Shown: positions 34,643 to 44,499, numbered from the stretch's first letter. The stretch: DNA of 64,000 bases from Lewinellaceae bacterium (GCA_020636355.1 JACJYB010000007.1:62001-126000), one strand, 5' to 3'. Program-made: numbers and translations. The notes: generated from the letters alone by a model not told the origin.

Positions 34643-36505
34643 GTGTTTATCGAATATGATGTCATCGTAGTAGGCGCAGGCCATGCTGGCTGTGAAGCGG
34701 CGGTTGCTGCTGCCAATATGGGATCGAAAGTCCTGTTGGTAACCATGAACATGCAGACCATTGCCCAGATGTCCTGCAATCCGGCTATGGGCGGGGTCGC
34801 CAAAGGTCAGATCGTACGTGAGGTGGATGCGCTGGGCGGGTATTCCGGAGTCGTCACGGACCGGACCATGATCCAGTTCCGTATGCTGAACCGCTCCAAA
34901 GGACCGGCGATGTGGAGTCCACGCGCTCAAAGCGACCGGATGGCCTTTGCTGCAGAATGGCGGGCCATGCTGGAAGCACATCCCCATATCGATTTCTGGC
35001 AGGAAATGGTCAACGGGCTGATCCTGAAAGACGGCCGTGTCGCTGGCGTACGAACCGGACTGGGGCTGGAGATACCGGCAAAAGCCGTAGTCCTTACCAA
35101 TGGCACCTTCCTCAATGGGATCATCCATATCGGAGAAAAGCAGTTTGGAGGAGGCCGTGCCGGGGAAAAGGCAGCTACCGGGATCACCGAACAATTGATC
35201 GAAATTGGTTTTGAACACGGTCGGATGAAAACCGGTACACCACCAAGAATCGACGGTCGTAGCCTCAATTATGATGCCATGGAGGTACAGGAAGGGGATA
35301 GTCCTCCCGGAAAATTTTCCTACACGGACACTCCGGAACTGCAAGATCAGATGGTTTGCCATGTGACGTACACCAGTCAGGAGGTGCATGATCTGCTCCG
35401 GTCCGGCTTTGATCGTTCACCGATGTTTAATGGCCGGATTCAAGGGCGTGGACCCCGTTATTGTCCCAGTATTGAAGACAAAATAGACCGGTTTTCCGAC
35501 CGGGACCGCCACCAATTGTTTGTCGAACCCGAGGGTAGGAACACCTGTGAAATCTATGTCAATGGCTTCTCTTCCTCCCTGCCGGAAGATGTTCAATATA
35601 AAGCCCTTCGGAAAGTGCCTGGTTTTGAGCAATGTAAAATGTTTCGACCGGGCTATGCCATTGAGTACGATTATTTCCCACCGACACAATTGGCCCTGAG
35701 TCTGGAGACGCACCGGATCAAGAACTTATTTTTCGCCGGGCAAATCAATGGGACTACAGGGTATGAAGAAGCTGCCTGTCAGGGACTGATCGCAGGGATA
35801 AATGCCCATCAGGTGATTCGGGAGGAAGAACCGCTGATACTCAAACGATCGGATGCTTACATAGGTGTTCTCATCGACGACCTGATCAATAAAGGTACTG
35901 CCGAACCTTACCGGATGTTCACTTCACGGGCTGAGTACCGGATATTGTTGCGCCAGGATAATGCCGATCTGCGGTTGACGCCTAAAGTGGCATCTTTGGG
36001 CATGAATAATCTGGACCAACGCCTGGAGCGCGCTGCTCAAAAAGAAGCCGCAGCAGAGGAGATTACCAATTATTTTCACCGGGCAAGCATCGAGCCCGGA
36101 TCGATTAATGCCATCCTGGAAATGCATGGAACCGCAGCATTAAAACAGTCGGTTAAAATGATCAACCTCTTGTTGAGGCCTCAGATCAATATGGAACTAT
36201 TGCGAAAGCACATACCGGCATTGGATTCATTTTTGAAGGATTTTGATCAGGAGCGTATTGATCTTGCCGAGGTCAATATGAAGTACGAAGGATATATTCA
36301 GAAAGAAAAGGATCTGGTAGATAAAATGAATCGACTGGAAGAAGTCTTTTTGCCTGATCTCAATTATCACAATATTTCTTCGTTATCCTCTGAAGCACGC
36401 GAAAAACTCACCCGTATCAAGCCGAGAACCATCGGCCAGGCCAGCAGGATAAGTGGGGTTTCGCCAGCAGATATTTCAGTACTTTTAGTTCATGTCGGCA
36501 GATAA
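34643..36505 (+). CDS. mnmG: tRNA uridine-5-carboxymethylaminomethyl modification enzyme
   Basis: A 620-residue FAD enzyme that works with MnmE to modify U34 in tRNAs reading NNA/NNG codons. The start is a GTG (34643), VFIEYDVIVVGAGHAGCEAA with the FAD motif GAGHAG at 11-16. Family signatures include SCNPAMGGVAKGQIVREVDALGG (44-66, in part), GTFLNGIIHIGEKQ and FAGQINGTTGYEEAACQGL. The C-terminal MnmE-binding end (RTIGQASRISGVSPADISVLLVH) is present. Length is normal. The next gene begins 1 base after its stop. Confidence 0.97.
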   Translation: MFIEYDVIVVGAGHAGCEAAVAAANMGSKVLLVTMNMQTIAQMSCNPAMGGVAKGQIVREVDALGGYSGVVTDRTMIQFRMLNRSKGPAMWSPRAQSDRMAFAAEWRAMLEAHPHIDFWQEMVNGLILKDGRVAGVRTGLGLEIPAKAVVLTNGTFLNGIIHIGEKQFGGGRAGEKAATGITEQLIEIGFEHGRMKTGTPPRIDGRSLNYDAMEVQEGDSPPGKFSYTDTPELQDQMVCHVTYTSQEVHDLLRSGFDRSPMFNGRIQGRGPRYCPSIEDKIDRFSDRDRHQLFVEPEGRNTCEIYVNGFSSSLPEDVQYKALRKVPGFEQCKMFRPGYAIEYDYFPPTQLALSLETHRIKNLFFAGQINGTTGYEEAACQGLIAGINAHQVIREEEPLILKRSDAYIGVLIDDLINKGTAEPYRMFTSRAEYRILLRQDNADLRLTPKVASLGMNNLDQRLERAAQKEAAAEEITNYFHRASIEPGSINAILEMHGTAALKQSVKMINLLLRPQINMELLRKHIPALDSFLKDFDQERIDLAEVNMKYEGYIQKEKDLVDKMNRLEEVFLPDLNYHNISSLSSEAREKLTRIKPRTIGQASRISGVSPADISVLLVHVGR

Positions 36506-36506
36506 T

Positions 36507-37871
36507 ATGAAGAACTCGTTCGCTATAGCTTGTTTGATCCTGGTGATGTCGGGTAGCCTTTCCGCACAGTCCGGCACGATGGAAGAAAAGCAATTGGAAG
36601 CGGTCAATGCACACCTGGCATTCACCAATGAAGCCATCCACGGCATGCTGATTATCCACCGCATGCTTGAAAATTTTAATCAGGAAGTCAATAAATACGT
36701 GGATCTCCAAAGCGAGCAGGTGAATTTTTACGGAAATTCTGATCTGCCGGCCAATGTATTCCTGGATATTGATCACTACTTCTACGAAACAACCCCCTAC
36801 GAATGGTATGCCAGGTGTCAGGAGCTCAAAGGCGATCTTCCCCGTGAACTGAACGGACTTTCGGATACCATTGATGCGATCAAGGGACTCATAGATCAGA
36901 TTAATGCTTTGCGGTTTACATTGGATGGATTTATCCAAACGCATGATCTGAATCAGGCTGAAAACCTGAAATTGATCTATCAGCAACTCGAAAATGGCGT
37001 TACCTACTACGACCGAATCTACCAGTTGAAGCAGAATCTCTGGCATGCCGTGCAGGACTGGGGGGTCCACAAGCATTTATTTTATGATATTGACCATGCC
37101 TACAATGTGTATAATGAATTGATTGAATTACTGGGGGCTGTGCGGGAAAAGGACCGGGAAGGAGCGTTGAGGCATTTTAACCGGCTGAAAGCGGAAAGTT
37201 CCAATCAATCCGGCCAGGAAAGTATGCTGATTAAATCCATCCTGAATGAGGCAAACGATTATCTGACCAATCATTCCATTCCGGCTTTTTATCAACTCTA
37301 TCGCCCCTATTATTACTACTACAATGTGGGGATGCTGAATAAAACCAACCGGTATGGGAACGGATGGATAGCCCTGATCAATCAACTTATTACCCAGTCA
37401 GGCAAGCCCTATTTATATTATTTGGAGGAGCCGCATTTCTTTAAAGTAATCTATCCGGAACGTGATGATATTAACCCTTTTCAGGCGGGCAAGGATACTG
37501 CCATCGCAGATATCCCCCAGATTCTGGAAAAGAGGGAAATCCGCAGCGACAAGGTTATTTATGTGGATGACCCTTATCTCATCGTAGAGCTTTATGACCA
37601 CAAAGAGCAGGATGGCGATATCGTTTCCATCAACTTTAACGGTGAATGGGTGCTGCGCAAACAATTATTAAAAAATGAGCCCTATGAACTTAAACTCAGG
37701 CTCAATGATTCCGGTCGCAATTACCTGGTACTCCATGCAGAAAATATTGGCAAACGTCCTCCCAATACCATGGCGCTCAAATACACCTACCGGGGTAAAG
37801 AACACGAGATCATCCTGAATTCCGATATGCAGCAGAGTGAGTTGATAGAGATCGAGTACAGTGACCAATAA
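36507..37871 (+). CDS. Exported protein of unknown function with C-terminal beta domain
   Basis: A 454-residue secreted protein. ATG 36507 gives a clean signal peptide, MKNSFAIACLILVMSGSLSA. The mature part begins with a long alpha-helical region (about 25-300) rich in Tyr, Asn and Gln, including many aromatic clusters such as YYYYYNVGMLN, then a beta-type domain of about 100 residues (IVELYDHKEQDGDIVSINFN, KRPPNTMALKY). A similar closing domain recurs in secreted proteins of Bacteroidota. It starts one base after mnmG, so it shares that transcript, though no functional link to tRNA modification is evident. It converges on the next gene with 7 bases between stops. Confidence 0.75.
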   Translation: MKNSFAIACLILVMSGSLSAQSGTMEEKQLEAVNAHLAFTNEAIHGMLIIHRMLENFNQEVNKYVDLQSEQVNFYGNSDLPANVFLDIDHYFYETTPYEWYARCQELKGDLPRELNGLSDTIDAIKGLIDQINALRFTLDGFIQTHDLNQAENLKLIYQQLENGVTYYDRIYQLKQNLWHAVQDWGVHKHLFYDIDHAYNVYNELIELLGAVREKDREGALRHFNRLKAESSNQSGQESMLIKSILNEANDYLTNHSIPAFYQLYRPYYYYYNVGMLNKTNRYGNGWIALINQLITQSGKPYLYYLEEPHFFKVIYPERDDINPFQAGKDTAIADIPQILEKREIRSDKVIYVDDPYLIVELYDHKEQDGDIVSINFNGEWVLRKQLLKNEPYELKLRLNDSGRNYLVLHAENIGKRPPNTMALKYTYRGKEHEIILNSDMQQSELIEIEYSDQ

Positions 37872-37878
37872 TTTCGAA

Positions 37879-38640
37879 TTACTCCAGGTCGTACCACAAT
37901 CCAACCTGGACGCCAAGACTGGACTGATGCGATGAACCGTATTTACCGGATTGATTGGTCAGTCGCCAGTTGCTGTTATTGATGTCCAATAGGCCGAATT
38001 GAAACCGCATTTCAACGGTCATATGCAGGTATTCATTAAAATAATGATCAAGACCGCCGCCCAAACCCAAACTGACATCAAAAAAGGAAAATAGCTGTCT
38101 GGCATTTTCAGGATTCCCTCTCCCAGAAAGTATAGATGTATGCGGGTTTTCCCCGGATGGGTTTATGAAATCCAGCATGGTTGTTTCCTGGTTATTGGTC
38201 TTCCAGTGCAGGGAGGCCCTATGCAACGCATTTAGGACCAGCCCGAAGGTTTGGTACCAATAAGTTTGTCCGGTATTCCCCTGCCAGGTGTCAATGACCG
38301 AAAATGTGTTTCGCCAGAAAACCGGGATTTGCAGGTAATTCAGGGTGACGGTTTTTTCATGGTCTATGCTGGAGATGACATCCTGGTATTTTTGACCCGT
38401 GACATGGTAAGCAATACCGGCTTCCAACTGATGATTCAAATCGATGGGATATCCGATTCGAATGCCTCCTCCCGGTAAGGCATACAACTGATAGCGCATT
38501 TCATTAAAACCATAATTGTTCTGGTTCAGGATGAAACCAAGGTGGCCTTCCGCATAAGTGCCGACAGACAGACTATAGGATTGGGACCTAACGGACAGGG
38601 ACAGGACTAAGCAACAAAATAATAACACCAGTTTATGCAT
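37879..38640 (-). CDS. Outer membrane beta-barrel protein (porin-like)
   Basis: A 253-residue exported protein. The signal peptide (MHKLVLLFCCLVLSLSVRS) is followed by alternating hydrophobic/polar strands with glycine-rich turns (LYALPGGGIRIGYP, FDVSLGLGGGLDHYF) and a C-terminus ending VGLWYDLE, all typical of small Bacteroidota beta barrels (PorT/OmpA-like). Strand VTLNYLQIPVFWRN resembles the conserved YLEIP-type strand of this group. Role unknown. It is the only gene in its transcript that I can see; the acyl-CoA synthetases start 57 bases upstream of it. Confidence 0.78.
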   Translation of the reverse strand: MHKLVLLFCCLVLSLSVRSQSYSLSVGTYAEGHLGFILNQNNYGFNEMRYQLYALPGGGIRIGYPIDLNHQLEAGIAYHVTGQKYQDVISSIDHEKTVTLNYLQIPVFWRNTFSVIDTWQGNTGQTYWYQTFGLVLNALHRASLHWKTNNQETTMLDFINPSGENPHTSILSGRGNPENARQLFSFFDVSLGLGGGLDHYFNEYLHMTVEMRFQFGLLDINNSNWRLTNQSGKYGSSHQSSLGVQVGLWYDLE

Positions 38641-38697
38641 TCCAGAGGCGTTCGAGTTCCAAAATTAACGGAATTCGACGTATAAATATTGAATTAA

Positions 38698-40509
38698 TCA
38701 TGCATATATTGCTTCGATCTGTTGCCGGTACTTATCCAGAATTACCCGACGTTTTAATTTTAGAGTTGGAGTTAACTCACCTTCTGTGCCATCGGACTTA
38801 ACGGTCTCCCAGGTATCCTCGCTAAGGATAAATTGTTTGATCTGCTCGGTATGGCTAAATTGTAAATTGATCCGGTCAATATTGGTAGAAAACAAAGCCA
38901 ATAACTGGGGATGAGCAAGTAATTCCGAATAGCTCAGGTCCTCCAGACCATGCTTGCCGGCCCAGTGGAGTACATTTTCGCGGGCTGGCAGGATGATCGC
39001 CGAAACAAACCGCTGCTGATCCCCAACCACCATGATCTGTTCGATGAATGGATCTTCTTTAAAGCGGGATTCTATGGGTGCCGGGGCGACGTATTTGCCC
39101 CCTGAAGTTTTAAACAGCTCTTTTTTGCGGTCAGTGATTTTCAGGAATTGAGTGCCCTGCTCATTGGAGACCATTGTTCCGATGTCACCTGTCCGCAACC
39201 ACGTTTTACCATCGATCATTTCCAATACTGCCCGGGTAGCCGGAATGTTTTTATAATAGCCCAACATAACATTTGGTCCACAAACCAATACTTCGCCGGT
39301 GCCTTCGAGATAAGTGCTATCGCCCGTATCGATGCGAATTTCGACATTTTCCAAAGCCGGTCCGACGGAACCGATTAATGCCTGATGCGGCTCAAATAAA
39401 TTGACACTTATCCCCGGAGAGGCTTCGGTCAGTCCATAAGCTTCACGGACGGGAATACCGGCGGCCGAAAATACCTGTAATATCTTTTGAGGGCAGGGGG
39501 CAGCACCGGTCACGATGCCTTTCACCTGGCCACCCAACGCTTCTCGCCATTTCGAAAAGACCAGACGATCGGCAATCCAGGCCTTCCAGCCGGACAGCGG
39601 ATAATCGTAGGCATATTTTTCAGTCTGGTCCAGAGACCAAAAGAACAATTTCTTCTTTATGCCGGTCAGTTGACTGCCCCGATCATAGATCTTCTCATAC
39701 ACTTTTTCCAACAATCGGGGTACGCAGGTAAAAAAGTGAGGGTTTACCTGCCGAAGATCACCTTCCTCGCCACCCAGATTATCGATACCGGTAAAATGAA
39801 TCGATAGATCAACCAGGATAAAAGCATACGTTGCTGCACGTTCAAAGACATGTGCCAGGGGTAAAAAACTAAGTACACGGTCCCCGGGGCTGGTCGGGAA
39901 AGCCTTTGCGACGGCTTGTACATTATTCAGGACATTGGAATGGGACAACATGACGCCTTTCGGATTGCCCGTTGTTCCCGAGGTGTAAATGATTGTAAAT
40001 AGATCATCGGTAGTAACCTGAGTCTGACGATGGCGCATGGCATCAGAAGGCGCTTCGAGTAATTCGTTCCAGGAAGGGATCGCTTCATGATGGTCAAAAG
40101 TGTACAGGTGCTTCAGGGAAGGGACCTCTTGGCGAACGGCATGGATCTTATCGTAAAGATCACCGGGACCCATAAAAACTGCGGTCACTTCAGCCTCTTT
40201 TAAGATGTAGGCATACTCTCTTGGGCTGATGGTGGGATACAGCGGGATGGATACCATGCCAGCTAGTTGAATAGCCAGATCGGTGATGACCCAGGCAGGA
40301 CTATTTTGATAGGATACAATTCCAATACGGGAACCTACCGGCCACCCGGCAGCTATCATTCCTGAAGCAAGCGATTCGGCTTGTAGAATAACCTGCTCGG
40401 TGGAATAAAAGGTCCACCGTCCGTCAACTTTTTCACCCATGCATTGCTCGAGGGGATATCGTTCTTTTTGTTCATACAGGAAATCAAATAATCGGGAAAT
40501 GGCTTTCAT
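38698..40509 (-). CDS. Long-chain acyl-CoA synthetase (AMP-forming)
   Basis: A 603-residue ANL-superfamily enzyme activating fatty acids via acyl-AMP to acyl-CoA. P-loop TIIYTSGTTGNPKGVMLSH (about 172-190), AYGLTEASP (motif A5), WLRTGDIG and ITDRKKELFKTSGGKYVAP (hinge and A8) are complete, and LTPTLKLKRR near the C-terminus carries the catalytic Lys. FadD-like function in fatty acid uptake or lipid turnover is likely. Its ATG overlaps the stop of the second, diverged synthetase gene by 4 bases (ATGA), so the two are expressed together. Confidence 0.9.
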   Translation of the reverse strand: MKAISRLFDFLYEQKERYPLEQCMGEKVDGRWTFYSTEQVILQAESLASGMIAAGWPVGSRIGIVSYQNSPAWVITDLAIQLAGMVSIPLYPTISPREYAYILKEAEVTAVFMGPGDLYDKIHAVRQEVPSLKHLYTFDHHEAIPSWNELLEAPSDAMRHRQTQVTTDDLFTIIYTSGTTGNPKGVMLSHSNVLNNVQAVAKAFPTSPGDRVLSFLPLAHVFERAATYAFILVDLSIHFTGIDNLGGEEGDLRQVNPHFFTCVPRLLEKVYEKIYDRGSQLTGIKKKLFFWSLDQTEKYAYDYPLSGWKAWIADRLVFSKWREALGGQVKGIVTGAAPCPQKILQVFSAAGIPVREAYGLTEASPGISVNLFEPHQALIGSVGPALENVEIRIDTGDSTYLEGTGEVLVCGPNVMLGYYKNIPATRAVLEMIDGKTWLRTGDIGTMVSNEQGTQFLKITDRKKELFKTSGGKYVAPAPIESRFKEDPFIEQIMVVGDQQRFVSAIILPARENVLHWAGKHGLEDLSYSELLAHPQLLALFSTNIDRINLQFSHTEQIKQFILSEDTWETVKSDGTEGELTPTLKLKRRVILDKYRQQIEAIYA

Positions 40510-42296
40510 GAATTACTGTTTTGATACATGCCGGTGATTTCTTTGGCATATTTATGAAAGAATAGTTGCGGATTTATTTTTCCCAGGGAAGTAAAAAGTT
40601 CTTCTTCCTGCCATGGAATAGGCAGCAGGGTGAACTGCCTGACTTGTTCGTGACCAGCCAACAGGAAATTCCTGGATTCGATAACTTTCTTGTAAGCCGA
40701 TATAACCTTCGGGTTGTGCACCATATAGGCAGCTGCTGTCCAATGAACCCTCTGCTTTTCACACCACCATTGGAGGTAGGTGAAATTCGGATAAATCAAC
40801 GCGGTAACAAAGGGTTTTTGAAAACCGATGATGATGCTTTTATCAATGAGTGTTTCCTCCTCAAGTATGCGGCTGATCCGGTCAGGTAAGACAAAACGAC
40901 CACTGGAAGTTTTGAATGCATGTGCCGTTCGCCCTGTGATTTCCAAAAATCGGCGGTGCACCAAACGCCCCGTATCCCCGGTGATAAACCACCCGTCCGG
41001 GGTAAACACTTTGTCATTCGCCTCTTTCTCCAAATAACCCTTCATCACATTCGGACCGGATACTTCGATGGACCCGTTACCTGCTTCATCCTGACCGGTG
41101 ATACGCACTTTAATGCCAGGAATGGGAATTCCGGCGGTACCAAACCGGTTTCCGCCAGCCTCAAACCGGTTAAAACTAATTACCGGAGAAGTTTCAGTCA
41201 TCCCATATCCTTCACGGATTCGGATTCGCGCTGCTGAAAAGACCCGGCCGATCACGGGATTCAGCGGGGCAGCACCGACTAAAATACCTTTCACCTGTCC
41301 ACCTATTTTTCTTCGCCATTGTCGAAAAACCGTAAAATCAATGAGGGCCCAGCGCAACCAATAGACCGGCGATTTTTGAATATCCGCACCAAATCGCTTT
41401 CCGGTTTCAATTGCCAGACGTATCCAGATCCGACGAAGCCAGGCAAATCGGTGCATGCGGGCTAACAAATCGTCGTACATGCGCTCAAGTATACGGGGAA
41501 CACATGAAAAGAAATGTGGTTTCACCTCTGGCAGAGCGCGAAACGCGTCCCCAAATGTGTTAAAAAAATAAATGGTGGCTCCACTGGTCAGGTAACAGTA
41601 TACCACCATACGCTCAAAGATGTGGGCAATCGGTAAAAAGCTGACTACGCGGTGATGTCTTTCCAAAGGAGTTAACGGAAGAACGGACTGGATGTTAGAT
41701 AGGATGTTTTGGTGGCTCAGGCAAACACTTTTCGGATGGCCCGTAGAGCCGGAAGTTTTTAAAATAAAGGCCGTGTCCTCCGGCTTGATCGCAGAACACC
41801 ACTGGGAAAGCATCACTTCATCGACCCGGGGAGTCGCTCTGACGATGGATTCCAGGCTAATGGTTCCCGGTAATTCCCGGTCTTGGATTGTAACCCAGTT
41901 TATTCCTGAATTTTGCATAGATTCTGGAATAATATCCCAAATATCATCGCGATCATGGAAAAAATAGCTGGCAGAATGCGATTTTATACAATGGATTATC
42001 TCTTCTTTCGGGAAGTATTCAGGAATAATAATGGGTATTACTCCGGCAATTTGGCAGCCAAAGTCGAGGACAAACCAAGGAAATGATGCCGCTCCGGCAA
42101 GAATGAAGATGTGGTCTCCTTTTCTAAGGTTTTGTTCTCTAAGCCAATGGGCACAGCGACCGATATCAGCCCATAATGCATCGATTCCATAGACCATTTC
42201 TCGCTGTCCGTTGCCAAAATGCATAACACCAGCATTTGGATAACGCAGGCGTTGAAAGGTTATCACATCAAATATGCGCGTCAAGCTCCCATCCAT
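40506..42296 (-). CDS. Diverged AMP-dependent acyl-CoA synthetase paralogue
   Basis: A 596-residue paralogue of the neighbouring synthetase with clear but weakened motifs: P-loop LKTSGSTGHPKSVCLSH (canonical TSGTTGxPKGV), EGYGMTETSP and GWFITGDTG kept, but the A8 hinge DRKKE is replaced by ITGRTAHAFKTSSGRFVLP. The C-terminal TSLGKINPQ keeps a Lys at the catalytic position by my alignment. It may have a different substrate or a reduced activity. It is the first gene of the synthetase pair, with a start at 42296 and no clear promoter box in 42297-42400. Confidence 0.82.
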   Translation of the reverse strand: MDGSLTRIFDVITFQRLRYPNAGVMHFGNGQREMVYGIDALWADIGRCAHWLREQNLRKGDHIFILAGAASFPWFVLDFGCQIAGVIPIIIPEYFPKEEIIHCIKSHSASYFFHDRDDIWDIIPESMQNSGINWVTIQDRELPGTISLESIVRATPRVDEVMLSQWCSAIKPEDTAFILKTSGSTGHPKSVCLSHQNILSNIQSVLPLTPLERHHRVVSFLPIAHIFERMVVYCYLTSGATIYFFNTFGDAFRALPEVKPHFFSCVPRILERMYDDLLARMHRFAWLRRIWIRLAIETGKRFGADIQKSPVYWLRWALIDFTVFRQWRRKIGGQVKGILVGAAPLNPVIGRVFSAARIRIREGYGMTETSPVISFNRFEAGGNRFGTAGIPIPGIKVRITGQDEAGNGSIEVSGPNVMKGYLEKEANDKVFTPDGWFITGDTGRLVHRRFLEITGRTAHAFKTSSGRFVLPDRISRILEEETLIDKSIIIGFQKPFVTALIYPNFTYLQWWCEKQRVHWTAAAYMVHNPKVISAYKKVIESRNFLLAGHEQVRQFTLLPIPWQEEELFTSLGKINPQLFFHKYAKEITGMYQNSNS

Positions 42297-42400
42297 CCGG
42301 CTATGGACCTATGTTTAGGGATAAGATACTAAGTTATTTTACAAGGATACTACTTTGAAGAAGCAAGTTATAACGTGGAGAATGGATTCAAATCCAGTCC

Positions 42401-43279
42401 TCAAAGGGTGTCATAGGCGAAAATTAACGGATCCATTCCCTGAAATACAGTAACACCGGAGTGGCTTTTAAGCGATGACCTTAAGGCGGGAAACAGGACG
42501 ACATACAACGGGAAAGGTTGCAGGGAATGTTTTAACTTATCGATCCAGGCATCCAGCTCACCATAGGCAAAGCTATCGGTCAGTAGGACCATTACTGCAT
42601 CTACCTGTTGATTGGACAAGACAGGCATTAGCTCATCGGTTGTGACTTGCATCCCGACAGGAAGTACCTGGTAGTTGTTGCTGCGAAGCAGCAGGTATTG
42701 GATGATGGTAAGCAGGTATGATTTATGGTCGCTGTCCGGACTGTAAAGTAAAATCCTTGAGCTGTTCGGATTAACTGTTGCAGTAAGTTCTTCGCAGGCG
42801 TGGTATAATTTTCGTTTCAGCAGCTGGCCTAAAATCCGTTCGTGAATGGTATAAACTCTTCCGGTAAGCCACAAAAGATTGAATTGATCCAGCAGCGGAA
42901 GAATTACGACCTGTATCATCTGATCCAGCGAGTATTGGTGTAAAAGCCGGTCAAACAATTTCTCCAGTCGTTCGATATTCAGCTGGATCAGGGTGTCCAT
43001 GATTAAATCAATGTGTTCTGACAACTCTTGCTCGGACTTGCGAATCTGGGAAGCAATGGATTGAATGGAATGATTGTCTTTTTCTGCCAGTTCGCAGAGT
43101 TTATAACCTTGTGACTTGAGCAACGTGATGTCACTTAGCAGAGCAAAATCTTCTTCGGTATAACAGCGGCAATTTTGGTCGGTACGACACGGACTGATAA
43201 GGTTGTAACGCTTCTCCCAGTTGCGCAGGGTTTGCGCCTTAATATGCAATAAACGTTCAAGATCTTTCAGGGAATACAT
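42401..43279 (-). CDS. MerR-family transcriptional regulator with B12-binding-like domain
   Basis: A 292-residue regulator. The N-terminal winged helix (about 1-70: YSLKDLERLLHIKAQTLRNWEKRYNLISP) is MerR-like and contains the TLRNWEKRYN signature. Residues about 80-170 resemble the helical cap and 170-285 the Rossmann fold of cobalamin-binding regulators (CarH/LitR-type). The cobalamin motif DxHxxG reads SDHKSY here, so B12 binding is doubtful. It lies 104 bases from the acyl-CoA synthetases on the same strand and divergent from bshA with 77 bases between starts, so it could act on either side; targets unknown. Confidence 0.82.
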   Translation of the reverse strand: MYSLKDLERLLHIKAQTLRNWEKRYNLISPCRTDQNCRCYTEEDFALLSDITLLKSQGYKLCELAEKDNHSIQSIASQIRKSEQELSEHIDLIMDTLIQLNIERLEKLFDRLLHQYSLDQMIQVVILPLLDQFNLLWLTGRVYTIHERILGQLLKRKLYHACEELTATVNPNSSRILLYSPDSDHKSYLLTIIQYLLLRSNNYQVLPVGMQVTTDELMPVLSNQQVDAVMVLLTDSFAYGELDAWIDKLKHSLQPFPLYVVLFPALRSSLKSHSGVTVFQGMDPLIFAYDTL

Positions 43280-43356
43280 GCCGGTATCAGAAGAATGAAG
43301 TACTATGGAAACACAAATGACATTTATTTGTTTAATTCGAGAAATTTACCGGTATC

Positions 43357-44499
43357 ATGAAGATAGGTATAGTTTGTTATCCCACATTTGGTGGAAGTGG
43401 TGTGCTGGCAACCGAGCTGGGCCTTGGTTTGGCACGCAGAGGACACATGGTCCACTTCATTACATACCGACGGCCGGCCAGGCTTACCGGCTTTCAGGAA
43501 AATGTCTTTTACCATGAGGTGGCACCATTTGATTATCCATTGTTTGAATTTAAGCCCTACGATACGGCCCTGACAAGTAAGTTGGTGGATGTCGTCATGC
43601 ATGAAGATCTGGATTTGCTTCATGTCCATTATGCGATTCCGCACGCCACGGTAGCTTATCTGGCCAAGAAAATATTGCTCCGCAAGCGGCATAAATACAC
43701 GCCGGTAGTCACCACACTGCACGGCACAGACATTACCCTGGTTGGGATTGACGGATCCTTTTCTCCGGTAGTGGAATTCGGAATCAACTCTTCCGATGTG
43801 GTCACGGCGGTCTCTAATAATTTGAAAGAATCCACACTTTCCTATTTTGATATTGACAAGGAAATTGATGTGATCTATAATTTCATCAACTTCACCCGGT
43901 TTAAACCGGCAAATAAGGATCATTTTAAAAAAGCCATTGCCCCAAACGGCGAGAAGATCCTCGTTCATGTCTCCAACTTCAGGAAGATTAAGCGGGTAGA
44001 TGACGTCATCCGGATCTTTAAAAAGGTACATGCCAAAATCCCGGCCAAACTGCTCTTGATAGGCGACGGTCCTGAGCGGCCACGGCTGGAAGAACAATGT
44101 CGTCAACTGGGATTGTGTGATGATACCCGTTTTCTGGGAAATCAGGATGCGGTCGAAGAGCTTTTAGCTATATCCGACCTCTTCTTAATCCCATCCGGCC
44201 AGGAATCTTTTGGATTGGCTGCTCTGGAAGCCATGGCCTGCAAAGTGCCGGTAATATCCAGCGATATCGGCGGTTTGCCGGAGGTCAACCTGCACGGTGT
44301 TACGGGTTATTTGGCACCGATAGGGGAGGTGGAAAAGATGGCTGATTATGCCATAGACCTTTTGTCCAATGAGCAGAAACTCCTGGAATTTAGGGAAAAC
44401 GCTTACCATCACGCCCAGCAATTTGATATTGAGAACATCATGCCTCAGTATGAGAAGATCTACGAAAAAGCATTGAATCAAGTCTATCAGGATATCTGA
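43357..44499 (+). CDS. bshA: N-acetyl-alpha-D-glucosaminyl L-malate synthase
   Basis: A 380-residue GT4 glycosyltransferase that joins L-malate to GlcNAc from UDP-GlcNAc, first step of bacillithiol synthesis. MKIGIVCYPTFGGSGVLATE (1-20) is the BshA signature; HVHYAIPHA (about 88-96), VTTLHGTDITLVG (about 120-132) and the C-terminal SGQESFGLAALEAMACKVPV with the donor-binding Glu pair are typical. Bacillithiol is the main low-molecular-weight thiol of many Bacteroidota. BshB and BshC are not in this window. It starts a plus-strand run with a flippase 47 bases downstream. Confidence 0.95.
   Translation: MKIGIVCYPTFGGSGVLATELGLGLARRGHMVHFITYRRPARLTGFQENVFYHEVAPFDYPLFEFKPYDTALTSKLVDVVMHEDLDLLHVHYAIPHATVAYLAKKILLRKRHKYTPVVTTLHGTDITLVGIDGSFSPVVEFGINSSDVVTAVSNNLKESTLSYFDIDKEIDVIYNFINFTRFKPANKDHFKKAIAPNGEKILVHVSNFRKIKRVDDVIRIFKKVHAKIPAKLLLIGDGPERPRLEEQCRQLGLCDDTRFLGNQDAVEELLAISDLFLIPSGQESFGLAALEAMACKVPVISSDIGGLPEVNLHGVTGYLAPIGEVEKMADYAIDLLSNEQKLLEFRENAYHHAQQFDIENIMPQYEKIYEKALNQVYQDI

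Noticed and set aside
34550..35389. Long minus-strand open frame opposite mnmG
   Set aside because: It lies entirely against a clear, well-conserved mnmG and has no recognisable domain; it reflects codon bias of the real gene.
36417..37076. Minus-strand open frame spanning the mnmG end and the next gene
   Set aside because: Covers two plus-strand genes with signal peptide and family motifs; no independent support.
43324..44106. Minus-strand open frame opposite bshA
   Set aside because: Shadow of bshA; no start region or homology of its own.
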